Notes: generated by a model from the letters alone, not told the origin. A stretch of 64,000 bases of DNA from Alphaproteobacteria bacterium (GCA_030426465.1 JAUHYK010000009.1:1-64000); one strand, 5' to 3'. Counted from the stretch's first letter, positions 47,224-58,487 are shown. Program-made: numbers and translations.

Positions 47224-48003
47224 ATGAGTGAAACGTCACACACCATCGCCGTGCGCGGTCTGCACAAAGGCTTCGAGAATAATCAGGTCCTGCGCGGCGT
47301 TGATATCGATGTCGACAAGGGGCGGTCGCTCGTCATTATCGGCGGCTCGGGCAGCGGCAAATCTGTGCTGCTAAAATGCATTATCGGGCTAATGAGAGCC
47401 GATCGCGGCACGGTTGAAGTCGATGGCCGCGATATCGCTCGGCATACGGACAGCGACCGGCGCTATATGACCCAGCGCACTGGCATGCTGTTTCAGGGAT
47501 CAGCCCTGTTTGACAGTCTCAAGGTCTGGGAAAATATCGCCTTTCGCCTGCTCAACGCCGACCGGAAATCACGCAAGGAAGCGCGGGACAAAGCGATCGA
47601 TTGCCTCGCTCAAGTTGGCCTTTCACCTGAGATCGGCGATCTTCATCCGGCGGCGCTTTCAGGCGGTATGCAAAAGCGTGTGAGTCTTGCGCGCGCCATC
47701 GCTTCCGATCCGGAGATCCTTTTCTTTGACGAGCCGACGACAGGTCTTGATCCGATCATGTCCGACGTCATCAACAATCTGATCGTTGAACGGGTGAAAG
47801 CGCTTGGCGCCTCCGCCATCTCCATCACTCACGACATGGCGTCGGCCCGGAAGATCGCTGATGAGGTCGCCATGCTCTATCAGGGCCGCATCATCTGGCG
47901 CGGCAAGCCGGAAGACCTTGAACGCTCCGGCAATCCCATGGTCGACCAATTCGTGCACGGAAGGGCGGAAGGTCCGATCAAGATGGCCTTGCGGCGGAGC
48001 TAG
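47224..48003 (+). CDS. mlaF: MlaF-family phospholipid ABC transporter ATPase
   Basis: The 259-residue ATPase has Walker A G-G-S-G-S-G-K-S (about 40-47), the Q-loop (T-Q-R-T-G-M-L-F-Q), the signature A-L-S-G-G-M-Q-K-R-V in the MlaF-type form (G-G-M), Walker B I-L-F-F-D-E-P-T-T-G-L-D-P and the H-loop S-I-T-H-D-M. It powers MlaE (46442-47215). The start 47224 gives the normal length; the frame upstream overlaps mlaE. No MlaD (MCE) or MlaC gene is next to it, so the system's substrate-binding partners lie elsewhere or are absent. Confidence 0.94.
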   Translation: MSETSHTIAVRGLHKGFENNQVLRGVDIDVDKGRSLVIIGGSGSGKSVLLKCIIGLMRADRGTVEVDGRDIARHTDSDRRYMTQRTGMLFQGSALFDSLKVWENIAFRLLNADRKSRKEARDKAIDCLAQVGLSPEIGDLHPAALSGGMQKRVSLARAIASDPEILFFDEPTTGLDPIMSDVINNLIVERVKALGASAISITHDMASARKIADEVAMLYQGRIIWRGKPEDLERSGNPMVDQFVHGRAEGPIKMALRRS

Positions 48004-48005
48004 GA

Positions 48006-48827
48006 ATGGCTGCCGCCATTGAAGGTTTTCCGCTCAAGCAAAAACTGAAGCTGTTGCGCCAGAGCGCTTACGCCGCCCTGTCCTATCGCGGCCATGTCCC
48101 CTTGTCAGTAAACGCCGATCCACTTGGGGCCGTGATCGAAGTTGACGGCGTATCGGTATATGCGCCCTCTGCACTGCGCTGGAAACTTTACAAGAAAGGC
48201 TGGTCAGCGCGTCTCGATCAACTGGAGCGGGAGTATGGGGTCGGCCGGCATATCAGCCTGAACAAGGACTGCACCGTTCTCGATATCGGCGCCAACGCCG
48301 GCGAATTCGCCCACGTCGCAGCGCGTTATGGCGCTCGCATTCACTGCGTAGAACCGGACCCGAAAATTTTCGCCTGCCTCAAAGCCAATGTATCCGGCCT
48401 GTCAGGCGTTACGATCCATGACGCACTCATCTGGAAAGAAAATACTGAACTCGGTTTTTTCTCGGCGCCCGATACTGCGGACAGTTCGGTTTTTGACGAA
48501 GGGCAAGGCGAAAAAGTCACCAAGCCGGCGGTCACGGTGGAGCGGTTTTGCGCCGACAATGCGATTGAGCAAATTGACCTGCTCAAATGCGACGCCGAAG
48601 GCGCAGAGCCAGAAATTCTGGAAGGCATCGGCGCCATGTTTCCTCATATCCGCGTAATCGCGCTTGATACTGGCGCCGAGCGCTAAGGCGCGCGCACACA
48701 TCGCGAATGCCGCACTCTTCTTGAAGCGCACGGCTTTTCGGTTTTCGACGAAAAGATCGGCAAGCGGCTTATGACTTTTGGCGTTAACCCGGTGCATGAA
48801 AAACATCCGGACGCCGTCATGCCGTAG
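48006..48827 (+). pseudogene. FkbM-family methyltransferase gene with an in-frame TAA
   Basis: From the ATG at 48006 (GGAG upstream, 2 bp after mlaF) the frame encodes an FkbM methyltransferase: D-I-G-A-N-A-G-E-F-A (SAM motif I, about 96-105), C-V-E-P-D-P-K-I-F-A and L-L-K-C-D-A-E-G-A-E-P. At 48684-48686 a TAA follows D-T-G-A-E-R. In the same frame the reading continues without a break for 46 codons: G-A-R-T-H-R-E-C-R-T-L-L-E-A-H-G-F and onward to a TAG at 48825-48827, clearly the missing C-terminal strand-helix of the family. One base change (GAA to TAA) explains it. Nonsense mutation, sequencing error or read-through remain possible. The truncated 226-residue product might keep some activity. 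Confidence 0.75.
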
Positions 48828-48849
48828 CGCTGCTGTATTGTCTCAGCGC

Positions 48850-49638
48850 CTACTCTTTCTTCGCTTTTACGAGCGACGTCGGGCGCATGCGTTGAGCCTC
48901 GGAAAAGAGCGAATAGGTCTTGTTCACATAGTTTGAAACATCGACAATACTCGCCATATATTTTTCAAGCTCCGGCGTCATTTCCTGCTCGACAAGGCGC
49001 ACATGAGCGGAAGGATTTTCTGTTTCGAAGCTAATGTAAAACCAGGGCTCGCCGCGCTTCAACACTAACGGCTTGGTCACGTCATACCACTCAAAGCCCC
49101 AGCTCAATGGCCGCGGCCAGATATGGGCAGGAAAACGGCCTCCCATTTGAAGACCGGGACGCGGCGTTGGGAAATAATGAAGGTAAGGCGGCGTCTGCAC
49201 GATGTAGCAGGGATCATCAGCCACAAAAACATAAGGCGCAATAATCTGGATCAAGGGACGCTCGGGATTGCGCCATTCATGTTGAGGATGAAGCATCATC
49301 ATTTCGCGCAAGCCCGTCTGGCGCATCCCGGATTTTTCACCATCCGCGTCGACGAGCGTAAACTGTCCGTTTGGCTGGCGATCGAACTTCAACGTTAAAT
49401 CGATGGGACATGGCACAACAAAATGCCGACGGTCAAAATCCACCGCAGCCGGACAAACTTGAACTGACTTAGACGAAGCAGGTTTCGGATCATTACGGGA
49501 AAATGCCTGTGGCGGCGCCCAGATGACGGCTCCTTTTTGCGTTCGTACCGTCCAGCCAACAGTGATCGTACGCTTCTTGCCACTCTGCGCGGCAGCGCGC
49601 CCATCCTGTTCTTCAGCAAAATAATCGTCCCAGCTCAT
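48850..49638 (-). CDS. Hypothetical cytoplasmic protein, W/P-rich
   Basis: The 262-residue protein from the ATG at 49638 (or 266 from a GTG at 49650) has no signal peptide and no transmembrane segment. It is rich in Pro, Trp and Tyr, with the stretch Q-T-P-P-Y-L-H-Y-F-P-T-P-R-P near 151-164 and A-H-I-W-P-R-P-L-S-W-G-F-E-W just after it. I do not recognise it with confidence; it may belong to a DUF of conserved hypothetical alphaproteobacterial proteins. The two candidate starts both have weak ribosome sites. It ends convergent to the interrupted FkbM gene and is divergent from the NTF2-like gene. Confidence 0.6.
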   Translation of the reverse strand: MSWDDYFAEEQDGRAAAQSGKKRTITVGWTVRTQKGAVIWAPPQAFSRNDPKPASSKSVQVCPAAVDFDRRHFVVPCPIDLTLKFDRQPNGQFTLVDADGEKSGMRQTGLREMMMLHPQHEWRNPERPLIQIIAPYVFVADDPCYIVQTPPYLHYFPTPRPGLQMGGRFPAHIWPRPLSWGFEWYDVTKPLVLKRGEPWFYISFETENPSAHVRLVEQEMTPELEKYMASIVDVSNYVNKTYSLFSEAQRMRPTSLVKAKKE

Positions 49639-49740
49639 AAGGCGGCGCACCCCGGAAATAAATAAACGAATCCACTATCATCCTGAACAAAATGCTTGTG
49701 AATTCAATACATCGCAACATCAATTCGACTTATCGATTTA

Positions 49741-49768
49741 TTGACGCTGCGAGGCTCCCCCCTATCCC
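49741..49768 (+). promoter_or_regulatory. Candidate promoter of the NTF2-like gene
   Basis: TTGACG and TATCCC are spaced by 16 bp, about 110 bp upstream of the ATG at 49883, inside an AT-rich gap (49651-49882) that holds no open frame of note. Confidence 0.35.
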
Positions 49769-49882
49769 AGAGCTCAAACAGCACCGATTTCGTTATCAGT
49801 ATCCATTGGATGCCCCCCTCATACAAGTAAATCTGGCGGCAAGAGCATAGGCTCAAGGCGTCAAAATGGGAGGACAAAAATC

Positions 49883-50455
49883 ATGAAACATCCGAAACGA
49901 ATGATCGCTCACAATGCGACCAAGGCATTGCTCACAGTTCTGGTTTCTTACTCAGCCATTATGTCTGCCGTTTTCGCCAGGCCGCAACCCGCAACGAAGG
50001 CAAGTTTACTTGATCGCATTCAGATCGAAGACATGATTGTCGGCTATTACGCCGAACTCGGATCAGGCGACCACAATTTCGGTGAGTATTTTGTCGATGA
50101 CAGCGTCTTTCTTCTGAATGGTTTAAAGTATGAAGGCCTCGAGGCCATCGAAGCGCTCTATGCAAGCTTCGATGACATTTCGGACAATATGAGCCGCGGC
50201 AAGTTTCGGATGCTGCTGACTAACCTTCAGGTTGCTGTCGACGGCGACACGGCAACGGCGAGTATGATCTGGACTGGCGTCATGAATGAAGACCTTAAAG
50301 GCGCGCCCACGCTTGTTGAACAAGGCCGAGAATACGACATACTCGAAAAACGCGATGGCGTTTGGTATTTTAAAGAACGCGTTGTAGTCGCAGATAGCGG
50401 ACTACCCGATATGTTCGACGACAGTTACGAAAACGCCGAACCATCGAAAGATTAA
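49883..50455 (+). CDS. Exported SnoaL/NTF2-like protein
   Basis: The 190 residues begin with a signal peptide (positive M-K-H-P-K-R-M, hydrophobic 14-31, cleavage after V-F-A near 32). The mature domain starts with L-D-R-I-Q-I-E-D-M-I-V-G-Y-Y-A-E-L, the first helix of SnoaL-like ring-stabilising or scaffold proteins, followed by D-D-S-V-F-L-L-N-G and E-A-I-E-A-L-Y-A-S-F. The catalytic residues of SnoaL cannot be placed. GGAGG sits 9 nt before the ATG. The mature part is 158 residues and probably periplasmic. Confidence 0.72.
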   Translation: MKHPKRMIAHNATKALLTVLVSYSAIMSAVFARPQPATKASLLDRIQIEDMIVGYYAELGSGDHNFGEYFVDDSVFLLNGLKYEGLEAIEALYASFDDISDNMSRGKFRMLLTNLQVAVDGDTATASMIWTGVMNEDLKGAPTLVEQGREYDILEKRDGVWYFKERVVVADSGLPDMFDDSYENAEPSKD

Positions 50456-50495
50456 GCTCCGGCGGTGCGAGCAAAAATGTGTCAAAGGCCCGACC

Positions 50496-50519
50496 GGAAA
50501 GTCATTTTCGCGACTTTCC
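50496..50519. other. Hairpin GGAAAGTC / GACTTTCC
   Basis: A perfect 8-bp inverted repeat (50496-50503 with 50512-50519, 8-nt loop) lies 41 bp after the NTF2-like gene. No T run follows, so it is at best an imperfect terminator. A second palindrome, AAGCGAT-GAG-ATCGCTT (50586-50602), lies before the next gene and could be an operator. Confidence 0.35.
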
Positions 50520-50708
50520 GAAAGGTTCAAAATTTCTGAATCCCCCCTCGTCCAATTGCGGGCGCTCGATTGGGAATAGGCTAGGAAGCGATGAGATCGC
50601 TTATCATCGACGCTCAAACCGCTAAATTGCCTATCCTAACCGTATTTGTTAGTCGTCATGCCAGCACCGCTATGTAATGTCCTGATTGAACCACAGGAAA
50701 CCAGAACG

Positions 50709-50996
50709 ATGAACAACCCTATTCTCCGCAAGCTCGCTTGGTTGGGGGCAATCGCCTTGATGGCCGCGCTGGCTGTCTTTGTTTTCAGTATGTGGGGCCT
50801 CGCTGGCTCGGCGGTTCTGCTCGGTTTCTGGCTGGTGTTCTATGTGGGCAGCAGTTTCGTCTTAAGACGCAATCAGCAACGCGCCAGAGACATTTTCGCG
50901 AACATGACAGAGGACCAACGCGAGGCGACCCTCGCCGCTTTGAGTGAGAGTGACCGCGCGGAAATTCTAGAAGCGCTCAATGCAGGGCGAAAATAG
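50709..50996 (+). CDS. Small membrane protein with a helical C-terminus
   Basis: The 95-residue protein starts at the ATG 50709, the first Met of the hydrophobic part (the open frame to 50646 adds 21 unlikely residues). Two transmembrane helices (about 10-26 and 30-48) are followed by a cytoplasmic or periplasmic tail: R-R-N-Q-Q-R-A-R-D-I-F-A-N and S-E-S-D-R-A-E-I-L-E-A-L. No family is recognised. It ends 3 bp before the guaA stop on the other strand, convergent. The ribosome site (AACCAGAACG) is poor. Confidence 0.55.
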   Translation: MNNPILRKLAWLGAIALMAALAVFVFSMWGLAGSAVLLGFWLVFYVGSSFVLRRNQQRARDIFANMTEDQREATLAALSESDRAEILEALNAGRK

Positions 50997-50999
50997 TCC

Positions 51000-52589
51000 C
51001 TATTCCCACTCGATTGTGCCGGGTGGTTTCGATGTTACATCATAAACGACCCGGTTGACGCCGCGCACTTCATTGATAATGCGCGTGGCGCAGGCGCCAA
51101 GAAATTCATGCGGGAACGGATAATAATCCGCCGTCATACCGTCGGTCGAAGTGACGGCGCGTAACGCAAGCACATGATCATAGGTGCGCTCATCCCCCAT
51201 AACGCCAACAGTGCGCACCGGGAGCAGCACGGCAAACGCCTGCCAGATCGCGTCATAAAGTCCGGCTTTCCTGATCTCATCGAGATAGATCGCATCCGCC
51301 TTGCGCAATATATCCGCTTTTTCCTTTGTCACTTCGCCGGGGATGCGGATCGCAAGCCCTGGTCCCGGGAAGGGATGCCGCCCGACAAAATGTTCCGGCA
51401 GACCAAGTTCGCGGCCGAGCGCGCGGACCTCGTCCTTGAACAACTCTCGCAGCGGCTCGACGAGTTTCAGATTCATCCGTTCCGGTAGGCCGCCGACATT
51501 GTGATGCGACTTGATGGTGACTGATGGGCCGCCATCGAATGACACGCTCTCGATCACATCGGGATAGAGCGTCCCCTGGGCCAGAAATTCTGCATTCTCG
51601 ATCTTCCCGGCTTCTTTGTCGAAAACGTCGATAAAGAGCGAACCGATAATCTTGCGTTTCTTTTCCGGATCGTCGACGCCAGCGAGCTTGCCGAGGAATA
51701 AATCCTCCGCCTCAACATGAATGAGCGGAATATTGTAACTGTCGCGGAACAGGCGGACGACTTCCTCGCCCTCTCCCGCGCGCATCAGGCCGGTGTCCAC
51801 GAAGACGCAGGTCAGCTGTTCGCCTATCGCTTCGTGGATAAGCACCGCCGCGACGGATGAATCAACGCCGCCGGACAAGCCGCAAATCACGCGGGCGTCG
51901 CCCACTTGCGCTCTGATCTGGGCGATCGCTTCTTCACGAAACGCCGCCATGGTCCAGTCGCCGGTAAGCCCGGCAATTTTTTGCACAAAATTCGCGAGCA
52001 GTTTAGCCCCGTCCGGAGTGTGCACCACTTCCGGATGGAATTGCACCGCATATATCTTGCGCTGTTCGTCAGCGATTGCGGCGAAAGGCGCGCCCTCGGA
52101 TTTGGCGATGACTTCAAAACCGTCCGGGATCGCGTTCACCCGATCGCCATGGCTCATCCACACCTGATGGCGCGACCCCGGCTCCCATACCCCGTCAAAT
52201 AACTGGCTCGACTTCACGACGTCGATCATGGCGCGGCCAAATTCGCGATGATCGGAGCTCTCTACATCACCGCCAAGCTGGGCGCAGATCGTCTGTTCGC
52301 CATAACAAATGCCGAGGATAGGCGCGCCGTAATCGTAGACCGATTGATCTGCACGGGGGCTGGTCTCGATTTTTACGCTGGCCGGCCCCCCGGAAAGAAT
52401 GATCGCCTTCGGCCTAAAATCGGCCAGAAAGGCCTCATCCACGCGGTTAAAGGGGTGGATTTCACAATAGACCCCGGCCTCGCGGAGGCGGCGGGCGATG
52501 AGCTGCGTCACCTGGCTGCCGAAATCGACAATGAGCGCCCGGTCGTGGACCTGAGCGTGAGAAGCGGGGGCTTGAGAATTGGGCTGCAT
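51000..52589 (-). CDS. guaA: GMP synthase (glutamine-hydrolysing)
   Basis: The 529-residue enzyme makes GMP from XMP. The class I glutamine amidotransferase half carries the nucleophile C95 in G-I-C-Y-G-E-Q (93-99) and the His/Glu of Q-F-H-P-E-V-V-H-T. The ATP-pyrophosphatase half has the P-loop S-G-G-V-D-S-S-V near 240, and the C-terminal dimer domain ends at T-I-E-W-E. It works with guaB (55843-57318) and gmk (28808-29452). The ATG has AAAGG nearby, and its promoter shares the 16-bp element with the divergent amidohydrolase gene. Confidence 0.98.
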   Translation of the reverse strand: MQPNSQAPASHAQVHDRALIVDFGSQVTQLIARRLREAGVYCEIHPFNRVDEAFLADFRPKAIILSGGPASVKIETSPRADQSVYDYGAPILGICYGEQTICAQLGGDVESSDHREFGRAMIDVVKSSQLFDGVWEPGSRHQVWMSHGDRVNAIPDGFEVIAKSEGAPFAAIADEQRKIYAVQFHPEVVHTPDGAKLLANFVQKIAGLTGDWTMAAFREEAIAQIRAQVGDARVICGLSGGVDSSVAAVLIHEAIGEQLTCVFVDTGLMRAGEGEEVVRLFRDSYNIPLIHVEAEDLFLGKLAGVDDPEKKRKIIGSLFIDVFDKEAGKIENAEFLAQGTLYPDVIESVSFDGGPSVTIKSHHNVGGLPERMNLKLVEPLRELFKDEVRALGRELGLPEHFVGRHPFPGPGLAIRIPGEVTKEKADILRKADAIYLDEIRKAGLYDAIWQAFAVLLPVRTVGVMGDERTYDHVLALRAVTSTDGMTADYYPFPHEFLGACATRIINEVRGVNRVVYDVTSKPPGTIEWE

Positions 52590-52661
52590 GTTGAGCCTTT
52601 AGCTGAGTCTGGACGCGGGGTCACGCCTCTTTTCGCGAGCGCAACAGTGAAATTCCCACAG

Positions 52662-52723
52662 ACTATAAAGCCTCCCGAAACCCCGTGAAAACTTATCCAC
52701 GGCTTCCGCAACGGCCTTATAAT
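52662..52723. promoter_or_regulatory. Divergent guaA/amidohydrolase promoter pair sharing one 16-bp element
   Basis: GTGAAAACTTATCCAC lies at 52685-52700. On the plus strand the next 17 bp lead to TATAAT (52718-52723), serving the amidohydrolase gene. On the minus strand the complementary element GTGGATAAGTTTTCAC is followed by 17 bp and TATAGT (52662-52667), serving guaA. The two promoters are thus symmetric around one element, and the identical element with the same spacing is at 44927. Candidate readings are a DnaA-box-like site, a palindromic operator or a composite -35. Confidence 0.7.
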
Positions 52724-52831
52724 ACCGCCCTCCCCCATCACCCCAAATGCATTTCACCCTCTGGCTGGCGTCCGCCTTGACCGTTGCGCCGCACTCGCCG
52801 ACCCTGAGCCGGTGAAACAAGGGACAGCGTA

Positions 52832-54079
52832 ATGAGATTTCTGGCGGCGATTTTCTGGATGTTGGCGACATTTGAGGCCGGGGCGCAAAATTATGTGTTG
52901 GCGCCAGACCGCGTGTTTGATGGCGAGGCCATGCATGAGGGCTGGCAGGTGCGTGTCGAGGGCGGCCGCATCAGCGCCGCTGGCCCCACTGTGGATCAGA
53001 CCGGCGCTGAGGTGATCGACCTTTCCGGCATGACCCTGACGCCAGGCCTGATCGACGCCCATTCCCACGTCCTCCTCCATCCCTATGACGAAACGACCTG
53101 GAACGATCAGGTTCTGAAAGAATCCATCGCTGAGCGGTCGGCGCGTGCGGTCAACCATTTACAGGCGACACTCGACGCCGGATTCACGACCTTGCGCGAT
53201 CTTGGTTCCGAAGGCGCAGGCTACGCCGATGTGGGGCTTCGGCAGGCTCTTGAAAAAGATGTCATCGCGGGGCCGCGCCTCATCGTCGCCGGGCCCGCCA
53301 TTGTCGCCACCGGCGCCTATGGCCCGTCCGGCTTTCATGAAGGCGTCGCCGTTCCGAAAGGCGCAATCGAAGTGAGCGGGGTTGAAAATCTCATTGCCGA
53401 AACGCGGCGACAAATCGGCGGCGGCGCAGACTGGGTGAAAGTCTATGCCGACTATCGCTGGGGGCCCGGCGGCCTCGCTCGGCCGACATTCTCCGTCGAC
53501 GAATTAAAGGCCATCGTTGAGACCGCATCCGCCAGCGGAACGCCAGTGGTTGCCCATGCCGGCACTGATGAGGGCATGCGCCGCGCCATCGAGGCGGGCG
53601 TCCAGACCATTGAACATGGTGACAGCGGCTCCGCCGACACCTATCGATTGATGGCGCGCAAAGGCGTTGCTATCTGCCCGACACTCGGCGCGGTCGAGGC
53701 GATTTCCCGCTATAATGGCTGGGACGGCGCGGTAGAAACGGCGCCGCAGCGCATAACGGACAAGCGCGATCAGATGGAGCGCATCCTCCGCGCCGGAACG
53801 CCACTCTGCAACGGCTCGGATGTTGGCGTCTTCGACCATGGCGACAATGCGTGGGAGCTTGAACTGCTCATCGATTATGGTGTCACGCCAATTGATGCGC
53901 TGAAGGCCGCTACATCTGGCAACGCCAAAATCCTACATCTCGAAGACGAGATCGGCGCTGTTAAACCCGGCATGATCGCTGACCTCGCCGCTATGGCGGG
54001 CGACCCCTCCGCCGACATGTCGGCTTTAAGAGCCGTGTCGTTCGTGATGCAAGGCGGGACGATTATCCGCCGGCCCTGA
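52832..54079 (+). CDS. Exported amidohydrolase (imidazolonepropionase/prolidase-like)
   Basis: The 415-residue enzyme has a short signal peptide (hydrophobic 3-13, cleavage after E-A-G-A near 18) and the amidohydrolase fold: H77-x-H79 in D-A-H-S-H (binuclear metal site), K in W-V-K-V-Y-A-D for the carboxylated lysine bridge, H in V-V-A-H-A-G, H in I-E-H-G-D and D in N-G-S-D-V-G-V-F-D. It resembles the exported dipeptidase/imidazolonepropionase-like group; a peptide or cyclic amide is the likely substrate. AAGGGA lies before the ATG. It overlaps the following convergent gene by 17 bp. Confidence 0.9.
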   Translation: MRFLAAIFWMLATFEAGAQNYVLAPDRVFDGEAMHEGWQVRVEGGRISAAGPTVDQTGAEVIDLSGMTLTPGLIDAHSHVLLHPYDETTWNDQVLKESIAERSARAVNHLQATLDAGFTTLRDLGSEGAGYADVGLRQALEKDVIAGPRLIVAGPAIVATGAYGPSGFHEGVAVPKGAIEVSGVENLIAETRRQIGGGADWVKVYADYRWGPGGLARPTFSVDELKAIVETASASGTPVVAHAGTDEGMRRAIEAGVQTIEHGDSGSADTYRLMARKGVAICPTLGAVEAISRYNGWDGAVETAPQRITDKRDQMERILRAGTPLCNGSDVGVFDHGDNAWELELLIDYGVTPIDALKAATSGNAKILHLEDEIGAVKPGMIADLAAMAGDPSADMSALRAVSFVMQGGTIIRRP

Positions 54080-55358
54080 CGAGTACAGCGACAAAAAAGC
54101 CATCGGCGCGGATATAGTCCGGCGTGAGACGGATGGCGCCGTCTTTGGTAATGCAAGGTTGGAGCGCATAGCTTCCCTCTTCGGTCAACAGTCCCGATTG
54201 TTCGATAAGGGAAAGCGCAGGTGTAAATTTATAGTTCACATTCTCAGTGAGAAACGCTTCCAACCTGTCTTCATTCTCTTCCATCAGAAACGAGCAGGTG
54301 ACCCAGACCATGCGACCGCCGGGCTTTACAAATTGTGACGCCTCTTTCAGCACGGCATCCTGTTCATTCTGGCGTGTTTGCAATTGTTTTTCAGTGAGAC
54401 GCCATTTCGTGTCGGGATGGCGCCGCCATGTTCCCGCGCCTGTGCAGGGTGCATCGACGAAGACCACATCCATCTTGCCTCGAAGATCGTCCAGCCCCTC
54501 GCCGCCCGCCGGGGAACGAATTTGCAGGTTGCGCACGCCCGCGCGGTTAGCGCGATGAAACAACGGCTTTAACCGATGCGGGTCGCGGTCATAGGCGTAT
54601 AGTTGGCCCGTGTTCTCCATCAGCGCCGCAAGCGCCAACGTTTTACCGCCGCCGCCAGCGCAATAGTCCAGCACCTGCGCGCTCTTAATCGCACCCGCCG
54701 CGCACGCCGCCAGTTGGCTGCCGAGATCCTGCACCTCGACCCAGCCTTTGTTGAAGGCGGGAATGACCGTCACGCCCGGCGCTTTCTCGCTCGGCTCTGG
54801 CGCCGCGATACGCGCAGCAGTTTTTAGCAGCGGCGATGCTTCGGCTTTCACCGTTTTCAACGCCCCGAGAGCTTTTTCCGGCGCTGTCTTCAGGGTGTTG
54901 AGACGCAGGTCGATATCGGCGCGTTCTGAAAACGCCGCCATGACCGATGCGGCGTCCTCTCCAAAAACGCGCGTGAGATGCGGTTCCAGCCATTCGGGAG
55001 TGTCGCCCGTTTCAGTCAGGGTCTCTACTGAAAGCCCCGCCTGTTCTCTTTCCGTCAACGCACCCGGGCCATGTTCTTCGGTGACGGCGGCGGCGATATC
55101 GTCAACACTCGTCTTCCACAAGAACCGCAAGGTCGCGAGAATGGCCGCGCGCGGCGCATCATCTTCCATCGCAGCCGCCAGCGATGCGCGTCGGCGCAGT
55201 GCATCAAGACATAGACCGGAGATAAACGCGCGGTCTTTTGACCCCGCATAACGGTTCGAGCGGCCCCAATCCGCAATCGCGGTTTTCAAAGGAACCCGCC
55301 GCGCCTCGAAATCGCTCAGGATTTCTATTGCCGCGGATATCCGACCGCCAAACCGCAT
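54063..55358 (-). CDS. RsmB/NOP-type 5-methylcytosine rRNA methyltransferase
   Basis: The 431-residue protein has the RsmB-like N-terminal helical domain and the NOL1/NOP2/sun catalytic domain. SAM motif I is V-L-D-Y-C-A-G-G-G-G-K-T-L near 225-237, motif IV V-D-A-P-C-T-G-A-G-T-W-R-R with the catalytic C, and motif VI V-T-C-S-F-L with the second C. It methylates cytosine C5 of rRNA; the exact target (C967 in RsmB) cannot be told. The start at 55358 is followed by R-F-G-G-R-I-S, a plausible N-terminus. It ends convergent and overlapping with the amidohydrolase. Confidence 0.88.
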   Translation of the reverse strand: MRFGGRISAAIEILSDFEARRVPLKTAIADWGRSNRYAGSKDRAFISGLCLDALRRRASLAAAMEDDAPRAAILATLRFLWKTSVDDIAAAVTEEHGPGALTEREQAGLSVETLTETGDTPEWLEPHLTRVFGEDAASVMAAFSERADIDLRLNTLKTAPEKALGALKTVKAEASPLLKTAARIAAPEPSEKAPGVTVIPAFNKGWVEVQDLGSQLAACAAGAIKSAQVLDYCAGGGGKTLALAALMENTGQLYAYDRDPHRLKPLFHRANRAGVRNLQIRSPAGGEGLDDLRGKMDVVFVDAPCTGAGTWRRHPDTKWRLTEKQLQTRQNEQDAVLKEASQFVKPGGRMVWVTCSFLMEENEDRLEAFLTENVNYKFTPALSLIEQSGLLTEEGSYALQPCITKDGAIRLTPDYIRADGFFVAVLVRAGG

Positions 55359-55374
55359 TTTATCAAACCTTTCA

Positions 55375-55421
55375 AAAATAAAAACGCCGCAATCATCCTT
55401 TTACGGATCAATCGCGGCGTT
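55375..55421 (-). terminator. Terminator of the small Cys-protein gene
   Basis: AACGCCGC (55383-55390) pairs with GCGGCGTT (55414-55421) around an inner ATCC/GGAT hairpin, and on the minus strand the stem is followed by a T-rich tail (TTTTTATTTTT). It lies 18 bp after the gene ending at 55439 and just before the rRNA methyltransferase gene. Confidence 0.7.
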
Positions 55422-55438
55422 CGGTAGTGTTTATCCGC

Positions 55439-55693
55439 TTATCCTTCGACGCAAGGATCGATGGCGGCGTGAAGCTCGGCAGAGGCGTTCTCATAATCCT
55501 CCAGAGTGACGAGCGCGAGTTGCTCAGCCTGAAGGTCTGAGTCGCCTGATACAGCGTCGGCGATGCATGAGCAGGGCTCTGCAGAGACGCCGTTATTGGC
55601 GGCGAACTCTTCGCAGGCTGATTGTGAATCGCCGGCAAGCGCAGCGCCGGCGACGAGCGCCATGGCGCCCGCAAGGATGACAGCTTTTTTCAT
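55439..55693 (-). CDS. Small exported four-cysteine protein
   Basis: The 84 residues begin with a clear signal peptide (M-K-K-A-V-I-L-A-G-A-M-A-L-V, cleavage after A-L-A at about 20). The mature 63 residues hold four Cys: S-A-C-E, E-P-C-S-C-I and D-P-C-V, able to form two disulfides in the periplasm, in a helical, acidic domain. No family is recognised. It lies between guaB (150 bp upstream) and the rRNA methyltransferase, with its own terminator, so it is probably monocistronic. Confidence 0.65.
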   Translation of the reverse strand: MKKAVILAGAMALVAGAALAGDSQSACEEFAANNGVSAEPCSCIADAVSGDSDLQAEQLALVTLEDYENASAELHAAIDPCVEG

Positions 55694-55842
55694 GGATGAC
55701 TCCCTAAATTCTTTTACGTTTGAACGGGCCCCCTCGCCGGACGCTGCGCGACTTTCCAGCCAGCCCAGAAGGAGCCTAGCCTATTTCAACCCTACACGAA
55801 CAGACTGGCCGGGAAGCCAAAGCCGTTTCGCCCGGGAAGCCC

Positions 55843-57898
<2,056 letters not shown>

Positions 57899-57914
57899 AA
57901 TATTCGTCCGCGCA

Positions 57915-58487
57915 TTACATCTCTATGGGGTCGGACAGGACGCCCCTGGCGTCAAAAGACTGCAGGAGAATTTCGCCGGGACTGTCGACGTCATTGGCGA
58001 CAACGATTTCCAGAACACGCTTTGTCAGCGCCTTTGGCGATGGAATGAATTCTCTCAGCGCAATCCCCGCGCCCAGCGCCAGGTCCATACCCGACCCGCG
58101 CGCCCAGAAGCCGCCTTCCGAAACAGGCGTTAAACAAAACGAGTTGTCGAAATCCCAGATTGCGCCGCTTTTATGAATGAGAAGACCGTTGCCGCAATAA
58201 CGCTTCAGCCCTTCCTCCATCTCGCCAATATCAAAGGCGCTATAGGCGTCTTTCATAAAGGCCAGCACTTCGAACGGGCGCGTTGCATTTTTCGGGAAAT
58301 TTTTCTGATGCGCTTCCAGTGCTTCAAGTTTGGGTCCCGTGCCGGAAATTCCGATGGCCCAGCCGTCAATCGCGTACCATTTATGATCGACCGACGGACC
58401 GACATAGCTGCCGATCGTGGCGCGGCCATTCGATCCGAGCCATGTCACTTGTTCCTTTGCGTCATAGATTGCGGTGATGATGGTCAT
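57915..58487 (-). CDS. Proteasome/HslV-like Ntn-hydrolase-fold protein
   Basis: The 190-residue protein shows the pattern of the proteasome-type alpha-beta-beta-alpha sandwich: the N-terminal strand T-I-I-T-A-I-Y-D-A, the V-T-W-L-G-S-N-G turn, the [15 protein letters not shown] segment, [10 protein letters not shown] and the late [14 protein letters not shown]. In HslV the N-terminal Thr after Met is the nucleophile; here Thr2 follows Met1, which fits if the Met is removed. No HslU gene is nearby. Function is unknown. It overlaps rlmE by 4 bp (ATGA), so it is translated coupled to it. Confidence 0.68.
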   Translation of the reverse strand: MTIITAIYDAKEQVTWLGSNGRATIGSYVGPSVDHKWYAIDGWAIGISGTGPKLEALEAHQKNFPKNATRPFEVLAFMKDAYSAFDIGEMEEGLKRYCGNGLLIHKSGAIWDFDNSFCLTPVSEGGFWARGSGMDLALGAGIALREFIPSPKALTKRVLEIVVANDVDSPGEILLQSFDARGVLSDPIEM

